Shown here: one piece after another, positions 54,926-64,000 of the stretch | Numbering within the stretch: position 1 is the stretch's first letter | How the letters are laid out: each line of letters begins with the position of its first letter | Notes under the pieces: generated by a model | Seen by the model: only the letters and a program-made list of their open reading frames with translations | The model's database searches: none | What the model was told of the DNA's origin: nothing | Translations under genes and position numbers: made by a program | Assembly: GCF_022761125.1 (NCBI RefSeq) | Contig: NZ_JAKWJR010000010.1 | Location: forward strand, 141,044-205,043 | Length of the DNA stretch: 64,000 nucleotides | Reading direction: 5' to 3' | Source: Nocardioides sp. SR21 | Lineage (GTDB): Bacteria; Actinomycetota; Actinomycetes; Propionibacteriales; Nocardioidaceae

Positions 54926-56053
54926 GTGACCTCCTGGCGCCTGGACCCGCGCGGCGAGCGGTGGTTCGACGCGGCCCTCGCGACGTGCCTGCTGCTGCCG
55001 GCGCTCGGCACGCCCCTGGTCGAGGCGGGCTGGGTCGGGCTGGCCGTGTCGCTGGTCCAGCTGGTCCCGCTCTACTGGCGGCGCCACCACCCGGTCGCGG
55101 TATTCGCGGTCGTCGCGCTCGGCAGCGCCGCCCAGGCGCTGCTGGTCGAGACGCCGCTCTGGAGCCAGGTCGCGTTCCCCGTGGCGGTGTACTCCGTCGC
55201 CCGCTTCGCCTCCACGGCCGCCGGCCTCACCGCACTCGGCGTCGGGCTCGCCGGCGCCCTGGTCGCAGCCCTCCGCTGGGTCCACGGCTTCGGTGGCGAG
55301 CTCGCGGCCGACCCGGTCGTCGCCTACACGGTCACGATCGCCACGATCGTCGTCACCGCCTGGGCGCTGGGCGCGCTGGCACGCACGCGCCGGGCGTACG
55401 TCGACGCGCTGGTCGAGCGCGGTGAGCGCATCGAGCGCGAGGCCGCCCAGCAGGTCGCCCTCGCCGCCTCCGACGAGCGCGCCCGGATCGCGCGCGAGAT
55501 GCACGACGTCGTCGCCCACGGCCTGTCGACGATCGTCGTGCAGGCCGACGGCGCGCGCTACGCCGCCCGCCAGGATCCCGAGGTCGCCGCGACCGCCCTC
55601 GAGACGATCGCCGCCACCGGACGGGAGTCGCTCACGGAGATGCGCCGGATGCTCGGGCTGCTCCGCACCGGGGACGCCGGTCTCCGGCCCCAGCCGGGCC
55701 TCGCCGACCTGGCGGGGCTGGTGGTGGGCGACGACATCGACGCGCGGCTCCCCGACCCGGCGACAGCCGTGCCGGACGGCGTCGCCCTCACGACGTACCG
55801 CATCGTCCAGGAGGCCCTCACCAACGTCCGCCGGCACGCCGGGCCGGGCGTGGCGGTCCGGGTCGACGTGACGGTCGAGGACACCGTCACCGTGCTCGTC
55901 GAGGACGACGGGCGCGGGGCGGCCGCCCCCGACGACGGCCACGGCCTCGGCCTGGCCGGGATGCGCGAGCGGGTCGCCGTGCACGGCGGCACCCTCGAGG
56001 CCGGACCCCGCCCGGGTGGCGGCTGGTGCGTGGCTGCGAGGCTTCCCCTGTGA
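54926..56053 (+). CDS. NarL-type sensor histidine kinase
   Basis: Protein of 375 residues. Four or more membrane helices in residues 14-155, then HisKA_3 domain with His193 (IAREMHDVVAHGLSTIVVQADG) and HATPase domain (TYRIVQEALTNVRRHAGPG; GHGLGLAGMRERVAVHGGTLEAGP). GTG start lies 7 nt after TAGGGT, probably leaderless. Forms a pair with the next gene (GTGA overlap) and is followed by an ABC exporter, the usual DesK/LiaS-like arrangement for envelope or drug stress. Confidence 0.92.
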   Translation: MTSWRLDPRGERWFDAALATCLLLPALGTPLVEAGWVGLAVSLVQLVPLYWRRHHPVAVFAVVALGSAAQALLVETPLWSQVAFPVAVYSVARFASTAAGLTALGVGLAGALVAALRWVHGFGGELAADPVVAYTVTIATIVVTAWALGALARTRRAYVDALVERGERIEREAAQQVALAASDERARIAREMHDVVAHGLSTIVVQADGARYAARQDPEVAATALETIAATGRESLTEMRRMLGLLRTGDAGLRPQPGLADLAGLVVGDDIDARLPDPATAVPDGVALTTYRIVQEALTNVRRHAGPGVAVRVDVTVEDTVTVLVEDDGRGAAAPDDGHGLGLAGMRERVAVHGGTLEAGPRPGGGWCVAARLPL

Positions 56054-56712
56054 CGATCCGCGTCCTCCTCGTCGACGACCAGCAGATGGTGCGCGGCGGC
56101 TTCCGGATGCTCGTCGACAGCCAACCGGACATGACGGTCGTCGGCGAGGCCGGCGACGGCGCGGAGGCGCTCGAGCGGCTGGCGGTCACGCGCGCCGACG
56201 TCGTGCTCATGGACGTCCGGATGCCGCGGATGGACGGCGTCGAGGCCACCCGTCGGCTCGCCGGCCAGGAGGACGCACCCCGGGTGGTCGTGCTGACGAC
56301 CTTCGACCTGGACGAGTACGCCTTCGCCGCGCTCAAGGCCGGCGCGGCGGCGTTCCTGCTCAAGGACGCGCCGCCCGAGGACCTGCTCAGCGCGATCCGC
56401 ACCGTGCACGGTGGCGACGCGGTCGTCGCCCCGAGCACCACGCGCCGGCTGCTGGAGCAATTCGCCGCCGTCCTGCCGGACGCCCAGGAGGCCGCGCCGG
56501 ACACCCGCCTGGACGGCCTCACCGAGCGCGAACGCGAGGTGCTGGTGCACATCGGCCGCGGCCGCACCAACACCGAGATCGCCGCCGACCTCGTGGTCGC
56601 CGAGGCGACCGTCAAGACGCACGTCGGCCGGCTGCTGGCCAAGACCGGGTCCCGCGACCGGGTGCAGCTGGTCGTGCTGGCGTACGAGACCGGGCTGGTG
56701 CGTACGACCTGA
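56050..56712 (+). CDS. NarL-family response regulator
   Basis: Protein of 220 residues with receiver domain (Asp55 in VLMDVRMPRMDG, Thr in VVLTTFD, Lys in LLKDAP) and LuxR-type DNA-binding domain (LTEREREVLVHIGRGRTNTEIAADLVVAEATVKTHVGRLLAKTG). GTG overlaps the kinase stop. Likely target is the ABC exporter directly downstream, whose start is preceded by an inverted repeat. Closely similar in layout to the regulator at 41633-42292. Confidence 0.92.
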   Translation: MTIRVLLVDDQQMVRGGFRMLVDSQPDMTVVGEAGDGAEALERLAVTRADVVLMDVRMPRMDGVEATRRLAGQEDAPRVVVLTTFDLDEYAFAALKAGAAAFLLKDAPPEDLLSAIRTVHGGDAVVAPSTTRRLLEQFAAVLPDAQEAAPDTRLDGLTEREREVLVHIGRGRTNTEIAADLVVAEATVKTHVGRLLAKTGSRDRVQLVVLAYETGLVRTT

Positions 56713-56720
56713 GTCGTACG
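56701..56720 (+). terminator. Small hairpin at the response-regulator stop
   Basis: CGTACGAC-CTGA-GTCGTACG, a perfect 8-bp stem with the TGA stop in its loop. It may attenuate read-through into the ABC genes. Confidence 0.4.
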
Positions 56721-56737
56721 CCGGGTCCGGTCCGCGG

Positions 56738-56777
56738 GCTGACGATCCGGGGCCGGTGAGACGGGATCGTCGTCAGC
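56738..56777. promoter_or_regulatory. Inverted repeat before ABC exporter
   Basis: GCTGACGATCC (56738-56748) and GGATCGTCGTCAGC (56764-56777) form an inverted repeat that differs by a 3-nt insertion, ending at the ATG. Candidate binding site for the response regulator just upstream, or a translation-blocking hairpin. Confidence 0.45.
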
Positions 56778-57457
<680 letters not shown>

Positions 57458-57461
<4 letters not shown>

Positions 57462-59845
57462 GGACCGTCCTCCGCGCTTCGCTGCGCACCCACACGCGCC
57501 GCTACGTCTCCGCCGCGATCGCCGTGGTCATCGGCGTGGCCTTCATCGTCGTCACCAGCCTGCTCTCGGACGCCACCCGGGCCGGCCTGGTCGCCGGGGT
57601 CGAGCTGCCTTACCGCGGCGCCGACGTCGTCGTCACCGACGTCGACGCCGACCAGGCGGCGCGGATCGTCGAGCGTGCGGAGGCGCGGGGTGACTCGGCG
57701 ACCGTGCTGGGCTGGACGCCCCAGCAGGTCCGGATCGGCGACCGGCTCTTCGACGACCGCACCGACGTCGGCGCGATCGCGCTCGACCCGGCGCTGCGGT
57801 GGCAGAGCCTGCGCGACGGCCGGTTCCCCGAGCAGCCCGGCGAGGTCGTCGCGGACGCCAACGCCGTCAAGGGCAAGGACGTCGAGCTCGGCGACCCGGT
57901 CGAGATCGGGTCGGTCGAGGGCACGCTGGTCGGCCTCGTGGACACGCCCTCGGCCAGCGTCGGGGCCCAGGTCTACGTGCCTTGGGAGGACCTGCGCGGC
58001 CTGGACGCCGACCTCTGGGTCGACTCCGTGGTGTACGCCGGGCCCGGCGCCTCGTCGCTCACGGCTCCGGCCGGTGCGACCGTGCAGCCGCGCGACGAGT
58101 TCGTCGAGGAGCGGCAGGCCGAGCTGACCAACGAGGTGAACGTCCTCGCGATCCTGCTGCTCGTGTTCGCGGCGATCGCCCTGTTCGTCTCGGTGCTGGT
58201 CATCGCCAACACGTTCTCGATCCTCTTCGCCCAGCGGTCCCGCGACTTCGCCCTGCTCCGCTGCGTCGGCGCGACCCGGCGCCAGGTGCTCCGGTCGGTC
58301 CGCGTGGAGGCGCTGGTCCTCGGCGTCGCCTCAGCCCTGCTCGGCCTCGTGGCCGGCACCGGGCTCGGCTACCTGCTCGTCGCCCTCGCGAAGTCGGCGC
58401 TGCCCAGCGGGAGCATGGCGTTCCCTGCGCCGTCCCCGACCTGGTACGCCGGCGCGTTCGTCACCGGCGTGCTCGTCACGGCGATCGCGGCCTGGTTGCC
58501 CACCCGTCGGGTGGTGCGGGTGAGCCCGCTCGCCGCGCTCCGGCCCGACGACTCCACGAGCGTGCGCACCGGCGCCGGCCGCCTCCGGGTGCTGCTCGGG
58601 CTCGTCACGCTCGCCGGCGGCGTCGCCCTGCTCGCGCTCTCGATCGCCGCCAGCAGCCCGCTGGCGATGGTGCTCGGCGGGTCCGCCGCGTTCAGCGGCG
58701 TGCTGCTGCTCGGGCCCGTGCTGGTGCCCGCGCTGGTGCGCGCGGCCGGCGCCCTCGCGGGACGCGTCGCCGGAGTGCCGGCCCGGCTCGCGGCCGAGAA
58801 CGCGGTCCGCAACCCCCGGCGTACCGCCGCCACGACCGCGTCGCTGCTCGTCGGCGTCACGCTCACGACCGCGGTGCTGGTCGGCCTGGCGAGCTCCCGC
58901 AGCGCCGTGGACGAGGACCTGGACCGCGACTACCCGCTCGACATGACCCTGACCGCGAACGACCGGCCGCTCCCCACCGAGCTGCTCGACGAGGTGCGCG
59001 CCGTCCCGGGAGTCCGTACGGCGATCCCGCTCGACGGCGTCGAGGCCGAGGTCGCCGGAGCCGGGCGGCTCCCGGTCCTCGCCGCCGAGGGCGTCGACGC
59101 GGTCGCCCACGGCACGCCGCCCATCGCGTCCCTGCGGCGCGGCGAGATCTGGCTGCCCACCGAGCACGCCGCCCGAGCCCGAGTGACCGTCCAGGTCGGC
59201 GACCGCAGCGTGACGCTGCGGGTCAACAGCGGCGACAGCTGGGGCGACGCGGCGATCGTCTCGCCCGCGACCCTGGCCGCGCTCACCGACCAACCGCAGA
59301 CCTGGGCGGTGTGGGTGCGCGCCGGCGACGGCGCCGACGTGGAGGACCTGGCCGGCGACCTGGACGCCCTGGCCAGGCCGGTCGATGCGACCCTCACCAA
59401 CGGGCTGCGCGAGAGGTCCTGGGTGGTGCTCCAGCTCGACATCCTCACCGGGACGGTCGTGGCGCTGCTGGGGATCGCCGTCGTGATCGCGCTGATCGGC
59501 ATCGGCAACACCCTCGGGCTCTCCGTGCTCGAGCGGCGCCGGGAGAACGCGCTGCTCCGCGCGCTCGGCCTCACCCGGCGACAGCTCCGCGCGACGCTCG
59601 CCGCCGAGGCGCTGCTGCTCACGCTCGTCGCCACGGTGCTCGGCTCGTTCATCGGCGTGACGTTCGCGTGGGTCAGCCTCCAGGCGCTGGTCGAGGCGGC
59701 CGTCGACCAGGCTCCGCTGGTGCTGCCGTGGGGTCAGCTGGCGCTCGTCGTGCTGGTCGCGGGCGTGGCCGGGCTGCTCTCGTCGCTGCTGCCGGCCCGT
59801 CGGGCGGCGCGCACCTCGCCGGCGGTGGGGCTCAGCCTGGACTGA
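57458..59845 (+). CDS. FtsX-family ABC transporter permease
   Basis: Protein of 795 residues. N-terminal membrane helix, an external MacB-like domain (about 45-215), FtsX helices (ILLLVFAAIALFVSVLVIANTFSILFAQRSRDFALLRCVGATRRQV), then a second copy of helix, external domain and FtsX core (LGIAVVIALIGIGNTLGLSVLERRRENALLRALGLTRRQLRATL). Two FtsX modules in one chain are standard for actinobacterial exporters of this type. Ends 14 bp inside the convergent YdeI-family gene. Confidence 0.93.
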
Positions 59846-60209
59846 CCGCCTTGTCCCAGCGGCCGTCGGCCCGGGCGGCGTCCACCGCCGCCCGGCCGGC
59901 GGGCTGCATCCGCCCCTCGGCCTCGAGCCGCGCCACCCGCTCGACGTTCGACGCCGACCACGGGCTCCGCTTGTTGCGCGGCGTCATCGTGATGAACGTC
60001 GTCTGCTCGTCGCGCCGCCGCGCCTGGCTGTCGATCCACCCGAAGCACACCGCCTCGAGCACGGCCTCCTCGTAGGTCAGCGACGTGACCGTGCCGCCCT
60101 TGCGGGTCAGCGTCAGCCAGACGCCCGGCGAGGTGTCGTGATGGGCCAGCAGCCACGCGTGCCAGCCCGCGACGTCCTCGAAGAACAGCTCCTCGCGCTC
60201 GACGGCCAT
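59832..60209 (-). CDS. YdeI/OmpD-associated family protein
   Basis: Protein of 125 residues. Features of the family: FEDVAGWHAWLLAHHDTSPGVWLTLTRKG, YEEAVLEAVCFGWIDSQ, FITMTPRNKRSPWSASNVERVARLEAEGRMQPAG. Annotated elsewhere as bacteriocin-protection-like; biochemical role unknown. ATG at 60209 lies one base from the stop of the VOC gene, so the two are co-transcribed. Its 3' end overlaps the permease gene by 14 bp. Confidence 0.88.
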   Translation of the reverse strand: MAVEREELFFEDVAGWHAWLLAHHDTSPGVWLTLTRKGGTVTSLTYEEAVLEAVCFGWIDSQARRRDEQTTFITMTPRNKRSPWSASNVERVARLEAEGRMQPAGRAAVDAARADGRWDKAVSPG

Positions 60210-60210
60210 G

Positions 60211-60873
60211 TCAGTCCACGAACGCGCAGAACTCGTTGCCCTCGGGATCGGCCAGCACGGTCCACGAGATCTCGTCGTCGGGCTCACGCACGATCGTGGC
60301 ACCGTGCTCGACCAGCAGGCGTACGTCGGCCACGTCGACGTCCCAGTGGATGCGGTTCTTCACGGTCTTGGGCTCGGGCACCGGCTCGAACGCGAGGAAC
60401 TCGAACGGCGCTCCCGGGATCGCCTCGACCGCCTCGCCGTCGCTTCCCTCCTCGATCCGGCCGCCGAGGACGTCGGCCCACCAGGCGGCCTGCGCGCGGG
60501 TGTCGTGGGCGTCGACCACGATCTCGTAGAGCCGTTGCTCGGGGACCTCGTCGCGGACGAACACGCACAGCTCGCCGCCCTCGGGGTCGCGCAGCACCTT
60601 CCAGTCGAAGCGGTCGACCTCGAGCGGCGTCGCGCCTCGCGCCAGCACCTCCTCGACGCTGCCGGCGTGGACGTCGAGGTGCACCCGCTGCTTGGCGGTG
60701 AGCGGCTCCGGGACCTCGTCGAGCCAGATCGTCGACTGCGGCGTCGGACCGGTCAGCATCACGAGACCGTCCTCGCGCTTCTCGAGGTCGAGGCCGAGGG
60801 TGTCGGCCCAGAACCGGCCGAGACGCACGTTGTCGGTGGCGTCGATGCTGAGGTCCCGCCAGGTCGCGATCAT
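60211..60873 (-). CDS. Double-domain VOC (glyoxalase-like) protein
   Basis: Protein of 220 residues with two VOC modules: residues 1-110 (LSIDATDNVRLGRFWADTLGLDL; HLDVHAG; VLRDPEGGELCVFV) and 111-220 (IVVDAHDTRAQAAWWADVLGGRI; HWDVDVADVRLLVEHGATIV; VLADPEGNEFCAFVD). DPEGxExC is the typical ending of each module. Substrate unknown; resistance or small-molecule binding is possible. Divergent from the MFS gene; the MerR-type promoter region lies between. Confidence 0.88.
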   Translation of the reverse strand: MIATWRDLSIDATDNVRLGRFWADTLGLDLEKREDGLVMLTGPTPQSTIWLDEVPEPLTAKQRVHLDVHAGSVEEVLARGATPLEVDRFDWKVLRDPEGGELCVFVRDEVPEQRLYEIVVDAHDTRAQAAWWADVLGGRIEEGSDGEAVEAIPGAPFEFLAFEPVPEPKTVKNRIHWDVDVADVRLLVEHGATIVREPDDEISWTVLADPEGNEFCAFVD

Positions 60874-60896
60874 CCACGCATCATGCACCAACTCGA

Positions 60897-60927
60897 TTGA
60901 CTTCAACTCCGGTTGAAGTCGTACCGT
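60897..60927 (+). promoter_or_regulatory. MerR-type promoter/operator for the MFS gene
   Basis: GACTTCAAC-TCCG-GTTGAAGTC (60899-60920) is a perfect 9-bp dyad lying between TTGACT (-35, 60897-60902) and TACCGT (-10, 60922-60927), 19 bp apart. A long spacer containing the dyad is the hallmark of MerR-family activation. No merR gene is in the window. Confidence 0.7.
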
Positions 60928-60933
60928 CCGCTG

Positions 60934-62289
60934 GTGACCACGACCGCCCCGCCCGTCCCGCGCCGGCCCCGCCTGCTCTCCCCGGCGTACGCCGCGACGA
61001 CGATCGGCATGTTCGCGCTGGTCGCGTTCTCCGCGTTCGAGGCGACCGCGGTCACGACGGTGATGCCGACCGTGGCCGACGAGCTCGGCGGGATCGACCT
61101 CTACGCGCTGTCGTTCGCGGCCCCGCTCGCGAGCGGCGTCGTCGGCATGGTCGCGGCCGGCACCCACAGCGACCGCAGCGGGCCGGTGCGGCCCCTGTTG
61201 ATCGCGCTCGTGCTGTTCGCGCTCGGCCTGGTGGTGTGCGGCCTCGCCCCGTCGATGGAGGTGCTGGTCGCCGGCCGCGTGCTCCAGGGACTGGGCGGCG
61301 GCGCGCTGACCGTGTGCCTGTACGTCGTGGTCGGGCTGGTGTTCCCGGCCGTGCTCCAACCCGCGGTGTTCGCGAGCTTCGCCGCGGCGTGGGTGCTGCC
61401 GTCGCTCTTCGGGCCGGCGCTCGCCGCCTTCGTCTCGCACGCCGTCGGCTGGCGGTGGGTGTTCCTGGGCGTCGTGTTCCTCGTCGCCGCCGCGGCGTTC
61501 CTCATCGCTCCGGCGCTGCGCGGTCTGGAGGTCCGCGGCAGCGACCAGCCCGCCCCTCGCGGACGGCTCGGCTGGGCGGTGGTCGCCGCGGTCGCCGTGC
61601 TCGCCCTCGAGCTGCTCGGCTCCCGGGAGGGCGCCGTCGTGCTGCTCGCGGTCGCGGCGGGTGCGCTGGTGGTGCTCGCCCTGCGGCGGCTGCTGCCCCC
61701 GGGCAGCCTCGTCGGCCGGCCCGGCCTGCCGTCGGTCGTGGCCACCCGCGGTCTGTTCAGCGCCTCGTTCTTCTGCGCCGAGGCCTACATCGTCTTCGTG
61801 CTCCAGGAGCGCTGGGGGCTCACGCCCGGCACCGCCGGGCTGGCGCTCACGGCCGTCGGCCTGACCTGGGCCGGCGCCAGCCAGGTGCAGGCCCGGCTCG
61901 GCGACCGGGTCTCGCACACCGCCGCGATGACGTGGGGTGCCGTGCTCGTGGCCCTCGGCACCTGCGTGCTCGGCATCGCCGTCTGGGCCGACGTGCACCC
62001 GCTCCTCGCGGCCGGCTCCTACGTGCTGGCCGGCGCCGGCATGGGCTTCGGCTACCCCCGTACCGGGGTCGCGATGCTCGCCGAGTCCTCCGACGCCGAC
62101 CGCGGCTTCAACTCCTCCGCCCTCTCGATCGCCGACTCGCTGGGCGGCGCGATCTCGCTGTCGGTGTCCGGCGTGGTGTTCGCCGCCGCGACCCGGGCCG
62201 GCGCCGACGCGTTCGTCTCCGTCTTCGTCCTGGCGCTGGTGCTGGGCGCGCTCTCGGTCGTCACCGCGCGGCGGACCGCACCCCACTGA
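60934..62289 (+). CDS. MFS transporter (EmrB/QacA-like drug exporter)
   Basis: Membrane protein of 451 residues with 14 or so hydrophobic segments. SAFEATAVTTVMPTVADELGG is motif D1 of the DHA2-like drug exporters; THSDRSGPVRPL resembles motif A; RVLQGLGGGALTV motif B; and FGPALAAFVSHAVGWRWVFLG motif C, an antiporter mark. GTG start is 6 nt after TACCGT and has no Shine-Dalgarno. Expression is probably induced through the MerR-type operator. The 3' end overlaps the ECF41 gene by 29 bp. Confidence 0.9.
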   Translation: MTTTAPPVPRRPRLLSPAYAATTIGMFALVAFSAFEATAVTTVMPTVADELGGIDLYALSFAAPLASGVVGMVAAGTHSDRSGPVRPLLIALVLFALGLVVCGLAPSMEVLVAGRVLQGLGGGALTVCLYVVVGLVFPAVLQPAVFASFAAAWVLPSLFGPALAAFVSHAVGWRWVFLGVVFLVAAAAFLIAPALRGLEVRGSDQPAPRGRLGWAVVAAVAVLALELLGSREGAVVLLAVAAGALVVLALRRLLPPGSLVGRPGLPSVVATRGLFSASFFCAEAYIVFVLQERWGLTPGTAGLALTAVGLTWAGASQVQARLGDRVSHTAAMTWGAVLVALGTCVLGIAVWADVHPLLAAGSYVLAGAGMGFGYPRTGVAMLAESSDADRGFNSSALSIADSLGGAISLSVSGVVFAAATRAGADAFVSVFVLALVLGALSVVTARRTAPH

Positions 62290-63121
62290 GCTTGTCGGGG
62301 GCGAGCACGATGTCGATCCGGGTGATCAGCTCGCCGTCGACGGTGAACGACACGACCGAGTGCAGCCGCCCGCCGACGTGGAAGGCGACACCCGTGCGAC
62401 CGTTGACCTCGACGATGTCGACCTGACCGTCCTTCTTGGCGACGCCGGCGAAGAAGCGGGCCACCCGGTCCGGCCCGAGCACCGGCCGCCGAGCGGCGTT
62501 GACCACGCCGCCGCCGTCGCTGGTGAGCACGACCGACGGGTCGAGCAGCCGGACCAGGCCGGCGAGGTCGCCGCCGGCGGCGGCGCCGAGGAACGCCCCG
62601 ACGACGCGGTCGTGGGTCCCGGCGTCGACGGAGACCCGCGGGGTCCCGGCCGCCACGTGCTCACGGGCCCGGCGGGCGAGCTGGCGCACGGCCTCCGGCG
62701 TACGCCCGACCGCCGCGGCGACGTCCGCGAACGGCATCTCGAAGATGTCGTGCAGCACCCAGGCCGTCCGCTCGGCCGGCGTCAGCCGCTCGAGGGCGAC
62801 CAGCAGCGCGTAGCGCACCGAGTCGTCCAGGCTGACCCGGTCCTCGAGGCCGGCGACGACCGGCTCGGGCAGCCAGGGTCCGACGTACGTCTCCCGGCGG
62901 GACCGGGCCGATCGGAGCACGTCGAGCGCGGCGCGGGCGACGGTGACCGTCGCCCAGGCCGCCACGTCCCGCACCGGCTCGCGCTCGTCGGCGGCGACCA
63001 GCCGCAGCCAGCAGTCGGCCACGACGTCCTCGGCCTCGGCGTGGCTGCCGAGGATCGCGTAGGCGACGCGCACCAGCCGCGGCCGCTCCTCGTCGTACGC
63101 CGCCGCGAGCGCGTCGCTCAC
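62261..63121 (-). CDS. ECF41-family sigma factor with SnoaL-like tail
   Basis: Protein of 286 residues. Sigma region 2 (EERPRLVRVAYAILGSHAEAEDVVADCWLRL), region 4 (LTPAERTAWVLHDIFEMPFADVAAAVGRTPEAVRQLARRAREHV), and a C-terminal SnoaL-like domain (FLGAAAGGDLAGLVRLLDPSVVLTSDGGG) ending with APDKL, close to the conserved NPDKL of ECF41. The tail regulates activity in place of an anti-sigma factor. GTG overlaps the stop of the NAD-binding gene upstream; ECF41 loci typically include an oxidoreductase or carboxymuconolactone decarboxylase. Confidence 0.93.
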   Translation of the reverse strand: MSDALAAAYDEERPRLVRVAYAILGSHAEAEDVVADCWLRLVAADEREPVRDVAAWATVTVARAALDVLRSARSRRETYVGPWLPEPVVAGLEDRVSLDDSVRYALLVALERLTPAERTAWVLHDIFEMPFADVAAAVGRTPEAVRQLARRAREHVAAGTPRVSVDAGTHDRVVGAFLGAAAGGDLAGLVRLLDPSVVLTSDGGGVVNAARRPVLGPDRVARFFAGVAKKDGQVDIVEVNGRTGVAFHVGGRLHSVVSFTVDGELITRIDIVLAPDKLSGVRSAAR

Positions 63122-63834
63122 CGCGCCGCCAGCCAGGCGTCGAACGTGATCGTGCCGCGCGGCCCGTCGCCCGTCGGGCACAGCGCTCCGGAGCGCATCG
63201 CCTTGCCCGCCGCGCCCGGCACCCGCACGGGTACGACGCGACGCCCGGCGGCGACCCGGCGGGCGAGGTCGACCATGTCGTGCCGCTCCGGCCCGGCCAG
63301 GTCGGCCACCCGCCCGGACGGCCCGGCCTCGGCCAGGTCGACCAGCGCCTCGGCGACCTCGCGGGCGGCGACCGGCTGGCTCAGCATCCGCGGCACCAGC
63401 GAGAACGGGCCGACCCGCACGAAGTGCAGCGCCTGCTCGGCGAACTCGTGGAACTGGGTCGCCCGCAGCACCGACCACGGCACCGTGCCGTCCGCGAGCA
63501 CCTGCTCCTGGAGCCGCTTGCCGGCGTAGTAGCCGGTGTCGACGTCGTCGATGCCGACGATCGAGAGCGCGACGATGTGGGCGGCTCCGGCCGCCTGGAG
63601 GTGCCGGGTGACGCCGCCGAAGAACGCCTCGGCGTCCTCCCGCTTCTGGGTGCGCACGCTCGTGACGTCGACGACCGCGTCGACGCCGGCGAGCCACTCG
63701 GCCAGCCCGGCGCCGGTGGTGAGGTCGACCCCCTCCGCGCGGGCGAGGACGACGACGTCGTGCCCGCGCTCACGGGCGACCTCGACGACGTGACGGCCGA
63801 CGACACCGGTGCCGCCGGCCACGGCGATCTTCAT
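63118..63834 (-). CDS. NAD(P)-binding SDR-like (NmrA/YwnB-type) protein
   Basis: Protein of 238 residues. Rossmann motif MKIAVAGGTGVVGRHVVEVA at the N-terminus, DAVVDVTS and VALSIVGIDDVDTGYYAGKRLQEQ (atypical Tyr-x3-Lys), with FHEFAEQALHF and PVAAREVAEALVDLA typical of atypical SDRs. It is upstream of and coupled to the ECF41 gene, and such genes are known ECF41 targets. ATG at 63834 is chosen for family fit; GTG at 63852 is in frame and possible. No clear ribosome site for either. Confidence 0.88.
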   Translation of the reverse strand: MKIAVAGGTGVVGRHVVEVARERGHDVVVLARAEGVDLTTGAGLAEWLAGVDAVVDVTSVRTQKREDAEAFFGGVTRHLQAAGAAHIVALSIVGIDDVDTGYYAGKRLQEQVLADGTVPWSVLRATQFHEFAEQALHFVRVGPFSLVPRMLSQPVAAREVAEALVDLAEAGPSGRVADLAGPERHDMVDLARRVAAGRRVVPVRVPGAAGKAMRSGALCPTGDGPRGTITFDAWLAAR

Positions 63835-63895
63835 GGGTTCAGGACTGTTCACGCCGAGATGACGAGACAGGCCTTCTCGGATGTGACATCGGGTC

Positions 63896-64000
63896 TCAGA
63901 TGAGCTCGGGCTCGGTCTTCTCGCGGACCTCGTCCTCGGTGACGCCCGGCGCCAGCTCGACCAGCTTCAGCCCGTCGGGAGTGATGTCGATGACGCAGAG
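63896..64000 (-). CDS. scoB: 3-oxoacid CoA-transferase subunit B (C-terminal fragment)
   Basis: Only the last 34 residues are in the window: LCVIDITPDGLKLVELAPG followed by VTEDEVREKTEPELI and a stop. This is the conserved C-terminus of the succinyl-CoA:3-ketoacid CoA-transferase B subunit, which activates acetoacetate with succinyl-CoA. The gene runs off the right edge and is read leftwards. The 61 bp between its stop and the next gene hold no obvious terminator. Confidence 0.85.
   Translation of the reverse strand, partial: LCVIDITPDGLKLVELAPGVTEDEVREKTEPELI

Overview
The window is about 72% G+C, uses GTG and ATG starts freely, and is densely packed with ATGA/GTGA-overlapping genes. Gene content (Tad/Ssd cluster, MarP, DUF4244, SigE-family sigma factor, ECF41, Crp, alpha-type arabinose genes) points to a high-GC actinobacterium, most likely Nocardioides or a close Nocardioidaceae relative. 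No rRNA, tRNA, transposase, integrase or CRISPR array was seen. The backbone from topA to ridA keeps the gene order known from the Mycobacterium tuberculosis topA-crp region (topA, helicase, Tad genes, ssd, HAD hydrolase, Ms1 RNA position, Rv3662c-like gene, acs, marP, NUDIX, thioredoxin, nth, crp, MBL hydrolase, ridA). Lineage-specific blocks are inserted into it.

Left part (1-4940): an arabinose operon read leftwards, with a LacI-type regulator, araB, araD and araA (cut by the window edge). Twin 12-bp palindromic operators lie just before araB. A long nested palindrome separates it from topA.

4959-16960: topA; a SigE-family sigma factor with its membrane partner; a methyltransferase; the proton pyrophosphatase hppA with a very strong terminator; a STAS-domain antagonist; a MrfA-like helicase; two small exported or membrane proteins.

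16967-25828: the compact Tad-like pilus operon (ssd, tadA, tadB, tadC, DUF4244 pilin-like, TadE, second TadE-like), a divergent HAD phosphatase, a three-gene unit built around a WXG-like/lipase fusion, then a non-coding stretch that by position is the probable Ms1 (6S-like) RNA, and a Fic-like protein.

25864-37291: a methyltransferase, a lipoprotein alpha-carbonic anhydrase, a globin, then a leftward nitrate/nitrite assimilation operon: narK transporter, nitrate reductase, FAD electron-transfer protein, nirB, nirD and a HemD/winged-helix fusion. A nine-copy 73-bp tandem repeat lies inside it.

37509-47353: acetate uptake and activation (DUF485, actP-type symporter, acs), a NarL-type two-component system divergent from an MMPL transporter, nhaA preceded by a foldable leader, and a holin-like membrane protein. 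Two related intergenic repeats close actP and the holin-like gene and appear to supply their stop codons.

47455-54843: nth, thioredoxin-like lipoprotein, NUDIX and marP form one overlapping operon; crp is divergent; then MBL hydrolase, NUDIX, ridA and DUF4177 run leftwards. Between crp and the MBL gene sits a 1.1-kb single-gene unit (AbiEi/DUF559-like) framed by mirrored triplets of a 22-bp repeat.

54926-64000: a second two-component system followed by a MacB-like ABC exporter; YdeI-family and double-VOC proteins; an MFS exporter behind a MerR-type promoter; an ECF41 sigma factor with an NAD(P)-binding partner; and the 3' end of scoB at the right edge.

Many transcription units begin with a TANNNT hexamer exactly 6-7 nt before the start codon and no Shine-Dalgarno sequence, which suggests frequent leaderless transcripts.
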